A stretch of 64,000 nt of DNA from JAJZNI01 sp035624785 (GCA_035624785.1 DASPQV010000010.1:7239-71238), one strand, 5' to 3'; counted from the first letter of the stretch, positions 45,829 through 55,674 are shown. Made by a program: numbers and translations. Notes: generated by a model from the sequence alone, not told the origin.

Positions 45829-47517
45829 TCAGGCAGGGAGTGAAAGGCTACGGCGGCGGAACCACCCCAGACCGGCCCCTGTCAGGGCGAGCGCAGCGCC
45901 GACCATGGCGACGATGGGCAGGTACGAGACGGCCACCGCCGGTGCCTTGGGCAGGTGGGTGAAGGGGGAGATGTCCTGGGCCCACCCCGGAAGACCCAGG
46001 CTGGCCCCGAAGAGAGGGCCGAGCACGATGAAGGAGACGCAGGCGACCCATGACAGGGGCGTGGCCCACCGGGGCGTCAGCGCGGTTACGGCGAGCACGG
46101 CGCCGCCGATGACGGCGATGCCAGCCAGCTGCACCAGACCCGCCGGGATCAGCTCGCCGAGCAGATGAGCGGGGACGCCGAGAACGGGACCGGCGGCGAG
46201 TCCCATGCTCACCGCGAAGACGAGCATCAGAACTGTCGCTCCGAGGAGCGTGCTGAGCAGGTGGCTCAGCGCCCAGCGATGCCGGCTGGTACCGGTGGCC
46301 AGCAGGGACTCCAGGTGGCCCTGGGCCTCTTCCGAGCGGATCCGGAGCAGGCTCTGGACCACAAACAGGGCGACGCCCATCCCGGCCATCTCCAGCATCG
46401 AGGTGAGGTAGGCGGCAACGATGTGATCGGAACCGCCCATCCGCGTGTACCACTGCAGGGCCGCACCCTGGGCGCCTCGGATCTGGCCGCTGATGGCGCC
46501 GAAGACGACGCCGAAACCGAGCATCCCGATCGCCCAGCCGAGCAGGCTGCCCCGCTGCAGTCGCAGGGCGAGACCGGAGAGTCCCGGCAGCCAGCGGCCG
46601 GCTTCAGCGCGCCCACGCCGCTCGGCGATCAGCCCCCGGCCTCCATCACGCTGCGATTCGAGGATGCCGGCGAGGCCGGCCAGTCCGGCGAAGAGCGCTG
46701 CAAACAGGACGACCGGCCACCAGATGGTGTCGCCGAACGGCCGTATCTGCTCACCCCAGCCGACCGGCGATGCCCAGGCAGGCCAGGCGCTGTGGACCTG
46801 CAGGCCACCGTCCGTGACCGTGCCGAGCATGTTGCCGAGGCCGCTGAGGAGGCAGGCGATACCGAGCACGGCGGTGGCAAGCCCGATGGCGCTCCGCGTG
46901 CTGGAGGAGAGTTGGGCGGTGACCGCCGCGACTCCGCCGAACACCAAGCCGACACCGCCGACGGCGATCCCCGCGGCGAGTGAGCCGGCGACCGGCTGGC
47001 CGTTGACCATCATCGCCAGGCCGACGAGCCCAGCCAGCAGGACGTCGGCTGTGGCAGTCACCACCAGAGCCGCGCCGAGGGCACTATGACGTCCGACGAC
47101 GGCGGCGCCGACCAGCTCGGCGCGGCCCGTCTCCTCACCCTGCCGGGTGTGCCGGACGACGGCCATGATGCTCATCAGCGCGGCGAGCACGGCGAGGGTG
47201 AGATAGCCGCGGAGCAGGGTGTATCCGCCCACGCTCGCCCCCGAGGGGACGCCAAGGATACGCAGAGCGGGGCTGCTACCGAAGAACGCGGTCTGCCGGA
47301 TCACGTCCGTGCAGCTGTGCATGCCGCTGACGCACATTGCGGTGAAGGCGGCCATCAGCCCGGTGATCCCCAGGATCCAGGCAGGAAGGGTGATCCGATC
47401 GCGGCGGAGGGCCAGGCGGAGCAGCCGGTGGAGGCCGGCGAACCGACTGGCCGGGTCGGCAGCATCGCGGCGGCCCGGGCGCGTGACGGTCGTCAGGACG
47501 GCGGCGGGGGCGCTCAT
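45829..47517 (-). CDS. Large ABC-2 type permease (exporter, two homologous halves)
   Basis: A 562-residue permease with about 12 TM segments in two halves (1-270 and 300-562). This is the layout of polyketide/antibiotic exporter permeases paired with a single ATPase. RQGEETGRAELV in the first half and RSEEAQGHLESLL in the second are the conserved amphipathic helices. Starts within the ATPase stop (ATGA overlap). Part of the minus-strand operon ATPase-permease-2TM-SDR. Confidence 0.88.
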   Translation of the reverse strand: MSAPAAVLTTVTRPGRRDAADPASRFAGLHRLLRLALRRDRITLPAWILGITGLMAAFTAMCVSGMHSCTDVIRQTAFFGSSPALRILGVPSGASVGGYTLLRGYLTLAVLAALMSIMAVVRHTRQGEETGRAELVGAAVVGRHSALGAALVVTATADVLLAGLVGLAMMVNGQPVAGSLAAGIAVGGVGLVFGGVAAVTAQLSSSTRSAIGLATAVLGIACLLSGLGNMLGTVTDGGLQVHSAWPAWASPVGWGEQIRPFGDTIWWPVVLFAALFAGLAGLAGILESQRDGGRGLIAERRGRAEAGRWLPGLSGLALRLQRGSLLGWAIGMLGFGVVFGAISGQIRGAQGAALQWYTRMGGSDHIVAAYLTSMLEMAGMGVALFVVQSLLRIRSEEAQGHLESLLATGTSRHRWALSHLLSTLLGATVLMLVFAVSMGLAAGPVLGVPAHLLGELIPAGLVQLAGIAVIGGAVLAVTALTPRWATPLSWVACVSFIVLGPLFGASLGLPGWAQDISPFTHLPKAPAVAVSYLPIVAMVGAALALTGAGLGWFRRRSLSLPA

Positions 47518-48440
47518 CGGGATGCCACCAGCGCGCCAGCAGCGGCCGGGACAGCGGCCCCGTCCTCGTAGTGGCGCATGAAGATCTCCTCGAGGGTGGG
47601 CTGGGAGCTGGTCAGGCTTTGCACGCCGCACCCGACCAGGTGCTGGAGGACGCCGTTCAGCCCGCCGGGATCGACGCCGAACTGGGCTCGGCTGCCGTCG
47701 AGGCTCAGGCCGTGGACGCCGGGCAGCCCGGCGATGGACCCGATCGGCCGGGCGGTCTCGACGCTCACCGTGGTCCTGGTCAGGTGGCGCAGCTCGGCGA
47801 ACGTCCCGGATTCCACCGCCCTTCCCGCCCGGATGATGGTAAGCCTGTCGCAGAGGGCCTCGACTTCGGAGAGGATGTGGCTGGAGAGGAGAATGGTCTT
47901 GCCCGCCTGGCGCCGCTCCCGGACGACATCCTGGAAGGTGGCCGCGACCAGCGGGTCGAGACCCGAGCTGGGTTCGTCGAGCAGGTACAGCTCGACGTCG
48001 GCGGCGAGTGCCGCCACCAGGGCCACCTTCTGGCGATTGCCCTTGGAGTACGCCCGGCACCGCTTGGTCGGGTCCAGCTCGAACCGCTCCACGAGCTGGG
48101 ACCGGCGCGCCCGGTCGAGGCCGCCGCGGAGGGCACCGAGGAGGTCGATGACCTCGCCGCCAGTGAGGTTGGGCCAGAGATTGACCTCGCCCGGCACGTA
48201 GGCTAGGCGGCGGTGAAGGGCGGCGGCGTCCCGCCAGGGGTCGCCGCCTAGGAGGCGGGCCTCGCCGCCGTCGCGGCGGAGCAGCCCGAGCAGGACCCGA
48301 ATGGTGGTGGTCTTGCCGGCCCCGTTGGGGCCGAGGAAACCATGGACCTCACCGCATCTCACGGTCAGGTCCAGGTGGTCGAGGGCTCGGCTCCGCCCGA
48401 AGCTCTTGACCACTCCTGCCAGTTCGATCACGGTTTCCAT
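47514..48440 (-). CDS. ABC transporter ATP-binding protein
   Basis: A 308-residue exporter ATPase: Walker A GPNGAGKTTTIRV, signature YSKGNRQKVALVAAL, Walker B LYLLDEPSSGLDPLV, H-loop LLSSHILSEV, then the regulatory C-terminal domain. ATG 48440 has GAGGTG six bases upstream. It overlaps the permease by four bases. The pair resembles tetronasin/polyketide-type exporters; the substrate is not known. Confidence 0.92.
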   Translation of the reverse strand: METVIELAGVVKSFGRSRALDHLDLTVRCGEVHGFLGPNGAGKTTTIRVLLGLLRRDGGEARLLGGDPWRDAAALHRRLAYVPGEVNLWPNLTGGEVIDLLGALRGGLDRARRSQLVERFELDPTKRCRAYSKGNRQKVALVAALAADVELYLLDEPSSGLDPLVAATFQDVVRERRQAGKTILLSSHILSEVEALCDRLTIIRAGRAVESGTFAELRHLTRTTVSVETARPIGSIAGLPGVHGLSLDGSRAQFGVDPGGLNGVLQHLVGCGVQSLTSSQPTLEEIFMRHYEDGAAVPAAAGALVASR

Positions 48441-48504
48441 GGGATTCACCTCATTGCGAATGTGCCGCGTGCCGCGAGCGGTGGTGCTTAGGCACCGCTC
48501 CAAG

Positions 48505-48666
48505 TCAGTGGTGGACGGCGATGATCAGGGATGCGGCGGCGAGGGAAACCAGGAGTAGGAAGAGCCCCAGCCCAACAGCAGATCCCCACCCGTACCAGGC
48601 CATGGCGCGCCAGCCGGCGGCATCCATGCCCAGATCGTCATGTCGATCGGAAGCCGCAGTGCTCAT
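48505..48666 (-). CDS. Small single-TM protein
   Basis: A 53-residue protein with a hydrophilic acidic N-terminus and one TM helix at the C-terminus (GSAVGLGLFLLLVSLAAASL). AGGAGG lies eight bases before ATG 48666. It is the first gene of the exporter operon, 64 bases upstream of the ATPase, and could be a small accessory subunit. Confidence 0.65.
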   Translation of the reverse strand: MSTAASDRHDDLGMDAAGWRAMAWYGWGSAVGLGLFLLLVSLAAASLIIAVHH

Positions 48667-48732
48667 GTCACATTCCTCCTCTTGCATCGATAGCTAGGTG
48701 GCCGTTCAACGCCGATACTTCCGCTGCAGAGA

Positions 48733-48990
48733 TCACTGGCTAGCGCCGGCTTCCTTCGATCTGGACGGCGAAGTTGCTACCGTCTCGACCGAGACGATCG
48801 ACAGGCCGAGATCCCGTATCGTCGCTAGGAGCCCATGCAGGGCGGCCTGGTCAGGCAGATCGCCGCTGAGAACTGTGGTGCCATCGGGTTCGGCCGCCAC
48901 GACGAGGTTGACGAACACCTCCGACCACCACGCCGGCGACAGCTCGCCCTGCACGCGGATCCGGACCTGGTAACCGCCCGACCTCGCCAT
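48733..48990 (-). CDS. Conserved small hypothetical protein (85 aa)
   Basis: YQVRIRVQGELSPAWWSEVF, then a strand-rich middle and the motif LPDQAALHGLLATIRDLGLSI. This motif is common in short hypothetical proteins of actinobacteria and relatives, often beside LuxR or transport genes. Possibly a small ferredoxin-like-fold regulator or binding protein; no catalytic residues are evident. GGAGG precedes ATG 48990. It is divergent from the MalT/LuxR activator (227 bp between). Confidence 0.7.
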   Translation of the reverse strand: MARSGGYQVRIRVQGELSPAWWSEVFVNLVVAAEPDGTTVLSGDLPDQAALHGLLATIRDLGLSIVSVETVATSPSRSKEAGASQ

Positions 48991-49217
48991 GACTCGCCTC
49001 CAGGTGCTCCGGCTCCGTCACCGGATGGCACATGGAGGAGCCTGGAGCTCAACCACGAGGGCGGGCATCCATCCTCGGATAGAAAGAGGGGTTGAAATCA
49101 GCCGTCCGGATCAACGTCGGGAAACGTGAACGCTGATCGCCCGAGGCGACCCAGCGCCCCACATCCCGCCAACGGACCTGGTTCTCGGGGGGGCTTCCCA
49201 GGGTAGGATGCCGCTCG

Positions 49218-51359
49218 GTGGCCGCCAAGGATCGGCTCCTCCCGCTCAAGTTGACGATGCCCCGGCCGTCGAGGCCGCCGGTCAGGCGGCCGCGGCTGGT
49301 CCAGCTCCTCTCGGGGGCACTCGACGCGCGCCTGACTGTGGTCTCGGCACCACCGGGATTCGGCAAGACCACGGCGCTGGTCGACTGGCTGTCCGCCCTA
49401 TCGATCGGGCATGCCTGGCTCTCCCTGGACGAGGCGGACAACGACCCGGTTCGCTTCGTCCGCTACCTCTCGGCTGCGGTCGGTGAGCTGGCCCCCACCG
49501 AGACCGGTTCGGTCGAGGAGGTGGCACCTGGGGGCGACCCTGTCCAGGCGATCAGCGGGCTTGCGGTCCTGCTCGCTGAGCGCGGGGAGCCATCGATCCT
49601 GGTGTTGGACGACTATCACCTGATCACGGCGCCGGAGGTGCAGAGGGCGGTCGGTGTCCTGCTGGAGGGGCTTCCCCCCCAGGCTCACCTGGTGCTCTCC
49701 ACGCGGGCGGACCCGGCCCTGCCGCTCGCCCGTATGCGAGCGCGAAATGACCTGGTCGAGGTCCGGGCCGACGCGCTTCGTTTCACCCTTGACGAGGCTC
49801 GCCGATTCTTCACCGAGCGGATGGAGGTGGCCCTCGGCGACCCGGACCTCGAGACGCTCGTGGGGCGGACCGAGGGCTGGCCGGCGGTGCTTCAGCTGGC
49901 CGCCCTGTCCCTGGCGGGGCGTTCGGACATCCCCAGCCGGGTCCGCGCCTTCGCGGCGACCCACCGCTTCGTCCTCGACTACGTCATTGAGGAGGTCCTC
50001 GCCGCGCTGCCACCCGAGACCCAGGACTTCCTCCTGAGGACGTCGATCCTTGAGAAGCTCAGCGGAGCGCTCTGCGACGCGGTGAGCGGAAGCTCCGGCG
50101 GCCAGGCGCGACTCGAGGCACTGGAGCGAGCCAACCTTCTCCTCGTCCCCCTCGATGACGAGCGGGTCTGGTACCGGTACCACGCCCTCTTCGCCGAGGT
50201 CCTCAAGGCCCGCCTGGCTGTCCTCCACCCAGAGGATGTGGCCGCCCTCCATGCCAGGGCGTCGACCTGGTGCGAGGAGCATGGAGACGACGAGGCGGCC
50301 ATCGCCCACGCGATTCAGTCGGGTGATCTCGAGCGCACCAGCGAGATTGTTGCCGAGGCCTCGATACGACATATCCACGCCGGCGAACTCAGCACCGTCC
50401 GGCGATGGCTCGACGCGCTCCCCGTCGAGGTCGTTCGCGACCATGCTCAGCTCTGCACCTCATACGCGTGGTGTGTGTCACTCGCGACTGAGTCCGAAGA
50501 GACGCTCGGATGGATGTTGGCTGCCGAACGTGCGCTTGAATCGGGTCGGGGTGGTGGCCTGCTCGGCCCGGCGGTTCCAGCCCAGCTGGCCCTTCTCCGC
50601 TCACGGCTCGCCCAGTTGGCTGGGGACAGCGCCACGGCGATCGTTCAGGCGCGCCGTGCGCGTGAGCTGGTTCCGGACGGGCTTCCAGCCTACATGGAGG
50701 CGACACTTCGAGGCGACGCGACGGAGTTCCTCGGCGTCGGCCTGCTAGTGGCCGGTGACCTAGAGGGGGCGGCGGCGGCCTACGAGGAGTCCTTGCCTGA
50801 CCTGCGCCGGGCTGGCAATGTCTTCGCCGCCGGCCGCGCCATCGCCAGCACGGCGTCGATCCTGCTCGCCCGGGGCGACGCCCGGGGGGCGCTCCGCGTC
50901 TGCGAGGGAGAGTTGGAGCGGAGCGGGCCCGCATCGGCGGAATCGAGCCCGGCGATCTGGGCGGCCCTGGGCCGGGCTCGCGTCGAGCTCGGGCAGCTCG
51001 AGGCCGCTGAGACGGCCGCGCGTCACGCCCTCGAACTCGCCACTCGCGCCGGCGACGAGACGATCGCCCAGTCCGCCCGAGCCACTCTCGCGCGGCTCGC
51101 GCCGTTGCTCGCAGCCGGCGCCGGACGCCGAGCCAGGAGCACCTCAGGCCCCGGCAGCCTCGTCGAGGCGCTGAGCGAGCGGGAGCTCGAGGTGCTCCAG
51201 CTGGTTGCCCTCGGTCGGTCCAACAGCCAGATCGCTGCGAAGCTGTTCGTCACGGTCGGCACCGTGAAGTCCCACCTCCACACGATCTCGGGCAAGCTCG
51301 GGGTGGCCAACCGGGTCGAGGCAGTGGCTCGAGGCCGGGAGCTCGGCCTCCTTCCCTGA
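49218..51359 (+). CDS. MalT-type LuxR-family transcriptional activator
   Basis: A 713-residue STAND-class activator. N-terminal ATPase with Walker A SAPPGFGKTTAL near residue 35 and WLSLDEADNDP near 68, sensor-like LVLDDYHLI near 128, a winged-helix region, TPR-like helical repeats (about 340-620), and a C-terminal LuxR HTH: LSERELEVLQLVALGRSNSQ and TVKSHLHTISGKLGV. Its N-terminus is homologous to the pseudogene at 34903-35273. It stands 150 bases upstream of the peptide/biosynthetic operon in the same direction and is its likely activator. The GTG 49218 start is supported by position relative to the conserved region. Confidence 0.92.
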   Translation: MAAKDRLLPLKLTMPRPSRPPVRRPRLVQLLSGALDARLTVVSAPPGFGKTTALVDWLSALSIGHAWLSLDEADNDPVRFVRYLSAAVGELAPTETGSVEEVAPGGDPVQAISGLAVLLAERGEPSILVLDDYHLITAPEVQRAVGVLLEGLPPQAHLVLSTRADPALPLARMRARNDLVEVRADALRFTLDEARRFFTERMEVALGDPDLETLVGRTEGWPAVLQLAALSLAGRSDIPSRVRAFAATHRFVLDYVIEEVLAALPPETQDFLLRTSILEKLSGALCDAVSGSSGGQARLEALERANLLLVPLDDERVWYRYHALFAEVLKARLAVLHPEDVAALHARASTWCEEHGDDEAAIAHAIQSGDLERTSEIVAEASIRHIHAGELSTVRRWLDALPVEVVRDHAQLCTSYAWCVSLATESEETLGWMLAAERALESGRGGGLLGPAVPAQLALLRSRLAQLAGDSATAIVQARRARELVPDGLPAYMEATLRGDATEFLGVGLLVAGDLEGAAAAYEESLPDLRRAGNVFAAGRAIASTASILLARGDARGALRVCEGELERSGPASAESSPAIWAALGRARVELGQLEAAETAARHALELATRAGDETIAQSARATLARLAPLLAAGAGRRARSTSGPGSLVEALSERELEVLQLVALGRSNSQIAAKLFVTVGTVKSHLHTISGKLGVANRVEAVARGRELGLLP

Positions 51360-51509
51360 GGACGCCACCGCTCCTCTCGTCCAGCAGCCGCTGACCTCAA
51401 CCAGCAAGTTCTGTCCAACGGTGGATGTGGCGGGGGGTGGTTGAGCCACACCATCGAGCCTGCCTACAACCGGCCGCCGGAGCCGGTCCAAGGACAGGAG
51501 TGCTACGGG

Positions 51510-51674
51510 ATGGCCCCGAAACTCAGCGAGATCACCCAGGGCGAACTCGACAAGCTCTGGGAGGAGATTGATAGCGACTTGCAATTCGATCCCTCCCTCT
51601 ACCCGGATGAGCACGAGAAGCAGAGGATCCCGGCGAGTCGGCACCTGACGCACGCTCGGGGAGGAGAACGATGA
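51510..51674 (+). CDS. Short acidic peptide (DPxxYPDE family), first gene of the element B operon
   Basis: A 54-residue peptide. Its core ELDKLWEEIDSDLQFDPSLY-PDE matches a 39-residue peptide at 63491-63610 (ELTRLWDEIEADLRFDPTMY-PDE). AGGAG lies nine bases before ATG 51510; an upstream TTG at 51441 is in frame. Its stop overlaps the next gene's start by four bases (ATGA), so it is translated with the pyruvyl-transferase-like gene. It is small, acidic, conserved in a helical segment plus a DPxxYPDE box, and coupled to enzymes. It could be a RiPP-type precursor, a small carrier or a regulator; there is no evidence for one over the others. Confidence 0.75.
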   Translation: MAPKLSEITQGELDKLWEEIDSDLQFDPSLYPDEHEKQRIPASRHLTHARGGER

Positions 51675-52915
51675 CCAACGCACCCCGCGTGCTGCTTGTC
51701 GGCTACAACGGCGCTGACAACACCGGTGCCGAGGCGCGTGTTGTAGCGGCGATCAAGGACGTCCGCGCCGTGATGGGACCAGAAGCGGAGATCACGGTGC
51801 CCACCTTGAACGTCGAGAAGACGCGCCGCTATATCGAGGAAACGGCGAACGTCAGGCTCGTCCACATTCCGCTCGTGTACTTCTTGGTGATGCGCAAGCT
51901 GGTGCGCGAGCACGATCTGATCCTGCTCGTCGAGGGCAGCGTCTACATGGACAGCTGGAGCTCGCTGTTCCTGTGGTACTTCCTCTGGGCGACGCGACTG
52001 GCCCGTACGTATCACAAGCCCTGCCTGGCGTACGCGGTCGACGTTGGATCCGCCTCCCTGGCGAATCAGGGACACATCCGGAGGGAGGCGAACAAGACCG
52101 ACCTCATCGTAACGCGCACTCATGCGGCCGCCGAAACACTCAATAGGTGGGGGCTGACCGCGCCGATGGAGGTCACCGCCGATCTGGCGGTCGGTTTCCC
52201 GGTGGATGCCGATGACCAAGACGTGCTGAGTCGAGAATGGCCGGCTGCTGGGGGAGGAGTCGTCGGTGTAGCCATGGTCGACTTCTACCGATTCCCGGTG
52301 GTGATCCGGCCATGGGGCCGACGCGCCGACCGTTACAGCTGGCCGGCCTACTTCGCGCACACTCCGGAACAGCACGCCAGCTCTCAGGCGCTGACGGTCG
52401 GATACGTCGCCATGATCGACAGGCTGTGGGCCGAGCACCACCGGCCGGTCGCCCTCATCTGTATGGAAGAGCTCGATGAGGCGCTCGCGCGTCGTGTGCA
52501 GGGGTCAGTCCGCTATCCAGAACAGACGCGGATCTTCTCAGCACGTGTCCACACCGCGTCGGAGATGACGTCGGTGCTGCACGGTCTCGATCTCCTCATC
52601 ACCGCGCGCTACCACGGGAGTGTGCTCGCGCTCGCCGGGCTGCGACCGCAGATCGCGTTCGGACACGACCTGCGTCTCAAGACCCTGTATCAGGAGCTGG
52701 GCCTTTATCCGGACTACTTCATCGACGCTCATACTGACGATCGCTTCAAGTCGCTCGACCGCATCGTGGACAGGCTTCTGTGGCAACCGGCAGCGCAGGT
52801 CGAGAGACTCCGCCTTGGTTACAAGGATCAGCTGACCCGAGGTCGGCGCAACCGCGAGCTGCTCCGCGAGTTCGTCTCCGACCATGGTTGGGGGGCGTCG
52901 AGATGGGCGGCTTGA
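51671..52915 (+). CDS. Polysaccharide pyruvyl transferase-like protein
   Basis: A 414-residue protein. It begins VLLVGYNGADNTGAEARVVA, the N-terminal signature of the family, which transfers pyruvate from PEP to glycans (CsaB/WcaK class) and also includes divergent glycosyltransferase-like members. Later landmarks are ILLVEGSVYMD, AVDVGSASLANQGHI and ITARYHGSVLALAGL with FGHDLRLKTLYQELG. The usual GGG(S/G) glycine run is reduced to VEGSV. It overlaps the preceding peptide gene by four bases and the following fusion gene by 13 bases. The substrate may be a small molecule or lipid rather than a polysaccharide, given the operon. Confidence 0.82.
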   Translation: MTNAPRVLLVGYNGADNTGAEARVVAAIKDVRAVMGPEAEITVPTLNVEKTRRYIEETANVRLVHIPLVYFLVMRKLVREHDLILLVEGSVYMDSWSSLFLWYFLWATRLARTYHKPCLAYAVDVGSASLANQGHIRREANKTDLIVTRTHAAAETLNRWGLTAPMEVTADLAVGFPVDADDQDVLSREWPAAGGGVVGVAMVDFYRFPVVIRPWGRRADRYSWPAYFAHTPEQHASSQALTVGYVAMIDRLWAEHHRPVALICMEELDEALARRVQGSVRYPEQTRIFSARVHTASEMTSVLHGLDLLITARYHGSVLALAGLRPQIAFGHDLRLKTLYQELGLYPDYFIDAHTDDRFKSLDRIVDRLLWQPAAQVERLRLGYKDQLTRGRRNRELLREFVSDHGWGASRWAA

Positions 52916-55674
52916 TCCTTCTCACCGGTGGAAGCGGATTTCTCGGCACGCAGGTCGCCCGCCGTCTAATCGAGGAGACAGACCACAGGCTGGTCGTCCT
53001 GGTGCAGGCGCCTGACGACGCCGCCGCGATCCGGCTCCTGGGTCGCGCCTACTGGGATTGGCGCGAACTGCGGGGTCACCTGGGCGACCGGATCGAGGCG
53101 ATCGCCGGCGATCTCGCCAAGCCGCAGCTGGGGCTCAGCCCCGAGGCATACAGGGGGCTTGTCAAGACCGTCACCCACATCATTCATGGGGCCGCGAACA
53201 TCCGGCTCGGGAGCCCGCTCGAGGTGCTCCGGCCGACGAACGTCGGCGGGACGGCGCAGGTCATCGACCTGGCCAAGGCGGTCAACGCGGACCACGGGCT
53301 ACGAAGGCTGGCGTACATCTCGACGGCTTACGTGGCTGGACGGCGGACCGGCGCGATCGGGGAAGAGCGGCCGACGGGTGAAGGCGGTTTCACCAACTTC
53401 TACGAGCAGACCAAATACGAGGCCGAGTGTCTCGTCCACGATGCAGGCGACGAGGTGCCTGTGTCGATCTTCCGGCCGGGCATGGTCGTGGGCGACTCGG
53501 CTACCGGCTACATCCTGACCTTCAACACCTTCTACGCGCCCATTCGCCAGTACCTGGTCCATCACCAGCGGTTGATGCCGGGTGGATCCGGGCTGCGGAT
53601 CAACATCGTCCCGGTGGACTATGTGGCGGACTGCATAGCCCGCCTCACCTTCGATCCAGCGGCCGCCGGGCTGACCTTCCACCTGACCGCGCCGCACGAC
53701 ACGCTGCCGACGGCGGGCGCATTGCTCAAGGCGGTTCGGAAGTGGGCAGCGGAGGCGCTGGGGACCAAGCCGCCACGCTGTGTGAGGTCGCCATACTCGC
53801 TGGGCGCACCGCTACTGAGGCTCAAGGAGAACGCGCTCGCCTCGCTGCTCCCCTATTTCAACGAGCGGCGCGTGTTCGTGCGCGACAACGTCGACCGGCT
53901 GGTCGGACGGTACCCTCTCGACTGGCGAACCTACCTGCCCCGCCTGCTGGAGTACGCGACCACCCGCGGCTTCATGCACAACTCGACAAGGACGGTTCAC
54001 GAACAGATCATGTTCCGGCTGCGCTCGCACGCCGGGAAGGTCACCTTTCACGACATCGTCGACGGCGAGGTCAAGACACGAGAGGCTTCAGACGTGCGCG
54101 AGGAGATGCTCCAAGCGACGGCGGCCCTGCGGGCCATGGGCATCCGGAGGGGCGATCGGGTTGCCATCGTCGGGCTCAACAGCAGCCGCTACCTCACCCT
54201 GGACGTGGCGATTGGCCTGTGCGGCGCGGTCAGCGTGCCCCTGTACTACACCAGTCCGCCGCACGAGATTGACGCGATCCTGGCAAGCAGCCGCGCCAAG
54301 CTTCTGCTGGTGGGCACCCCGGCAATCCTGAGCCGGCTCTCTGAGCTGCGGGCTTCGGTGCCGGTGGTGTCATTCGGCCGTGGGCCCATCCCGGCCTGTT
54401 TCGACGGATGTGTGGTCGACTGGCGGGACTTCCTCTCTCGCGGAAGGATGAGTTCCGAAGCGAGCGAGGCAGCGGTGGACTTCAGCGACCTGGCCACGCT
54501 GCGCTACACCTCGGGCACGACGGGAGCGCCGAAGGGCACCGTCTTCTCGCATGCAGAGCTGCGGTGGATGGCCCAGGCGGTGGTCTCGGTGCTTCCCTGG
54601 GCGACCCGTAGCGGCGGCAACCGCTATCTGTCCTTTCTGCCTTTGAATCACGTCGTGGAAGGCATCCTCTGCACCTACGCGGCCTACAACCTGCCCGGCA
54701 GGACGGATATCTACTTCCTGGAGGACTTCCGGGCGCTCGCCGAGACCCTACCCAGGGTGCGGCCGACCATCTTCTTCGGCGTGCCGCGGATCTACGAGAA
54801 GGCCTGGGGCCAACTCTTCGGCAGCCGCATTGGTCGCCTCCTCATGCGGCTGCCTCGCAGGCTCCGGAAGCGTGCCCTTCGGCCGCTGCTCCTTCACGGC
54901 ATGGGCTTGGCTCACTGCGAGCAGCTGATCGTCGGTTCGGCTCCTCTGGGCGAGGCGCTGCTCCAGGCCTATCAGCAGGCCGGCATAGAGATCCACAACG
55001 CGTACGGAATGACCGAGGCACCCCTCATCGCGCTGAACCGCCTGGGTCACAACCGCATCGGCACGGTGGGGCAGCCCTTGCCTGAGACTGAGGTGCGGAT
55101 CGCTCTCGATGGCGAGATCCTGGTCCGCGGACCGCAGGTGGCGGCGGGATACGACGATGCGGCGATCCCATCGCCGCTCGAGGACGACTGGCTGCACACC
55201 GGCGACCTCGGGTACCTGACCGCAGAGGGCCGCCTGGTGGTGGACGGACGGCGCAAGGAGATGATCGCCACGTCCTACGCCAAGAAGGTGTCACCGGAGA
55301 AGGTGGAGGCGCTGCTGCGCGCCATCCCAGGCGTGTCGGAGACGATGCTGGTCGGCGACCAGCGTCCCTACTGCACAGCGCTGATCTGGGTGGAAGATCC
55401 CGGTCTCAGCGCGGACGCCATGCGGGTCATCGACCAGGGCGTCCGCGCAGCCGGGAGGCGGCTGGCTCCTCCGGAGCGCCCGCGGCGCTGGGCCCTCCTC
55501 CGCAATGACCTCTCGATCGTAGGCGGCGATCTGACCGCCACGCTGAAGCCAAAGCGGCCGCGCGTCCTCAGCCGGTTCAGGCCACTGATCGATGGCCTCT
55601 ATGCTGAACCGGCGTGCGGTGACGGAGCGCTCCACGTCGCGGACATTGACGGCACCGTGGGGGCGGGGACGTGA
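52903..55674 (+). CDS. Fusion of NAD(P)-dependent acyl reductase-like SDR and long-chain acyl-CoA synthetase
   Basis: A 923-residue two-domain protein. Residues 1-360 are an extended SDR of the thioester-reductase/male-sterility type: LTGGSGFLGTQVARRL, ISTAYVAG and the catalytic Tyr167-Lys171 in YEQTKYEAE. Residues 400-915 are an adenylating synthetase: TSGTTGAPKGT at 537, AYGMTEA, WLHTGDLGYL and the C-terminal Lys in TATLKPKRP. Carboxylic acid reductases have the order adenylation-carrier-reductase; here the order is reversed and no carrier domain with a DSL serine is seen. A plausible activity is acid to acyl-CoA to aldehyde or alcohol in one chain. The start is fixed by overlap with the upstream gene. 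Confidence 0.88.
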   Translation: MGGLILLTGGSGFLGTQVARRLIEETDHRLVVLVQAPDDAAAIRLLGRAYWDWRELRGHLGDRIEAIAGDLAKPQLGLSPEAYRGLVKTVTHIIHGAANIRLGSPLEVLRPTNVGGTAQVIDLAKAVNADHGLRRLAYISTAYVAGRRTGAIGEERPTGEGGFTNFYEQTKYEAECLVHDAGDEVPVSIFRPGMVVGDSATGYILTFNTFYAPIRQYLVHHQRLMPGGSGLRINIVPVDYVADCIARLTFDPAAAGLTFHLTAPHDTLPTAGALLKAVRKWAAEALGTKPPRCVRSPYSLGAPLLRLKENALASLLPYFNERRVFVRDNVDRLVGRYPLDWRTYLPRLLEYATTRGFMHNSTRTVHEQIMFRLRSHAGKVTFHDIVDGEVKTREASDVREEMLQATAALRAMGIRRGDRVAIVGLNSSRYLTLDVAIGLCGAVSVPLYYTSPPHEIDAILASSRAKLLLVGTPAILSRLSELRASVPVVSFGRGPIPACFDGCVVDWRDFLSRGRMSSEASEAAVDFSDLATLRYTSGTTGAPKGTVFSHAELRWMAQAVVSVLPWATRSGGNRYLSFLPLNHVVEGILCTYAAYNLPGRTDIYFLEDFRALAETLPRVRPTIFFGVPRIYEKAWGQLFGSRIGRLLMRLPRRLRKRALRPLLLHGMGLAHCEQLIVGSAPLGEALLQAYQQAGIEIHNAYGMTEAPLIALNRLGHNRIGTVGQPLPETEVRIALDGEILVRGPQVAAGYDDAAIPSPLEDDWLHTGDLGYLTAEGRLVVDGRRKEMIATSYAKKVSPEKVEALLRAIPGVSETMLVGDQRPYCTALIWVEDPGLSADAMRVIDQGVRAAGRRLAPPERPRRWALLRNDLSIVGGDLTATLKPKRPRVLSRFRPLIDGLYAEPACGDGALHVADIDGTVGAGT

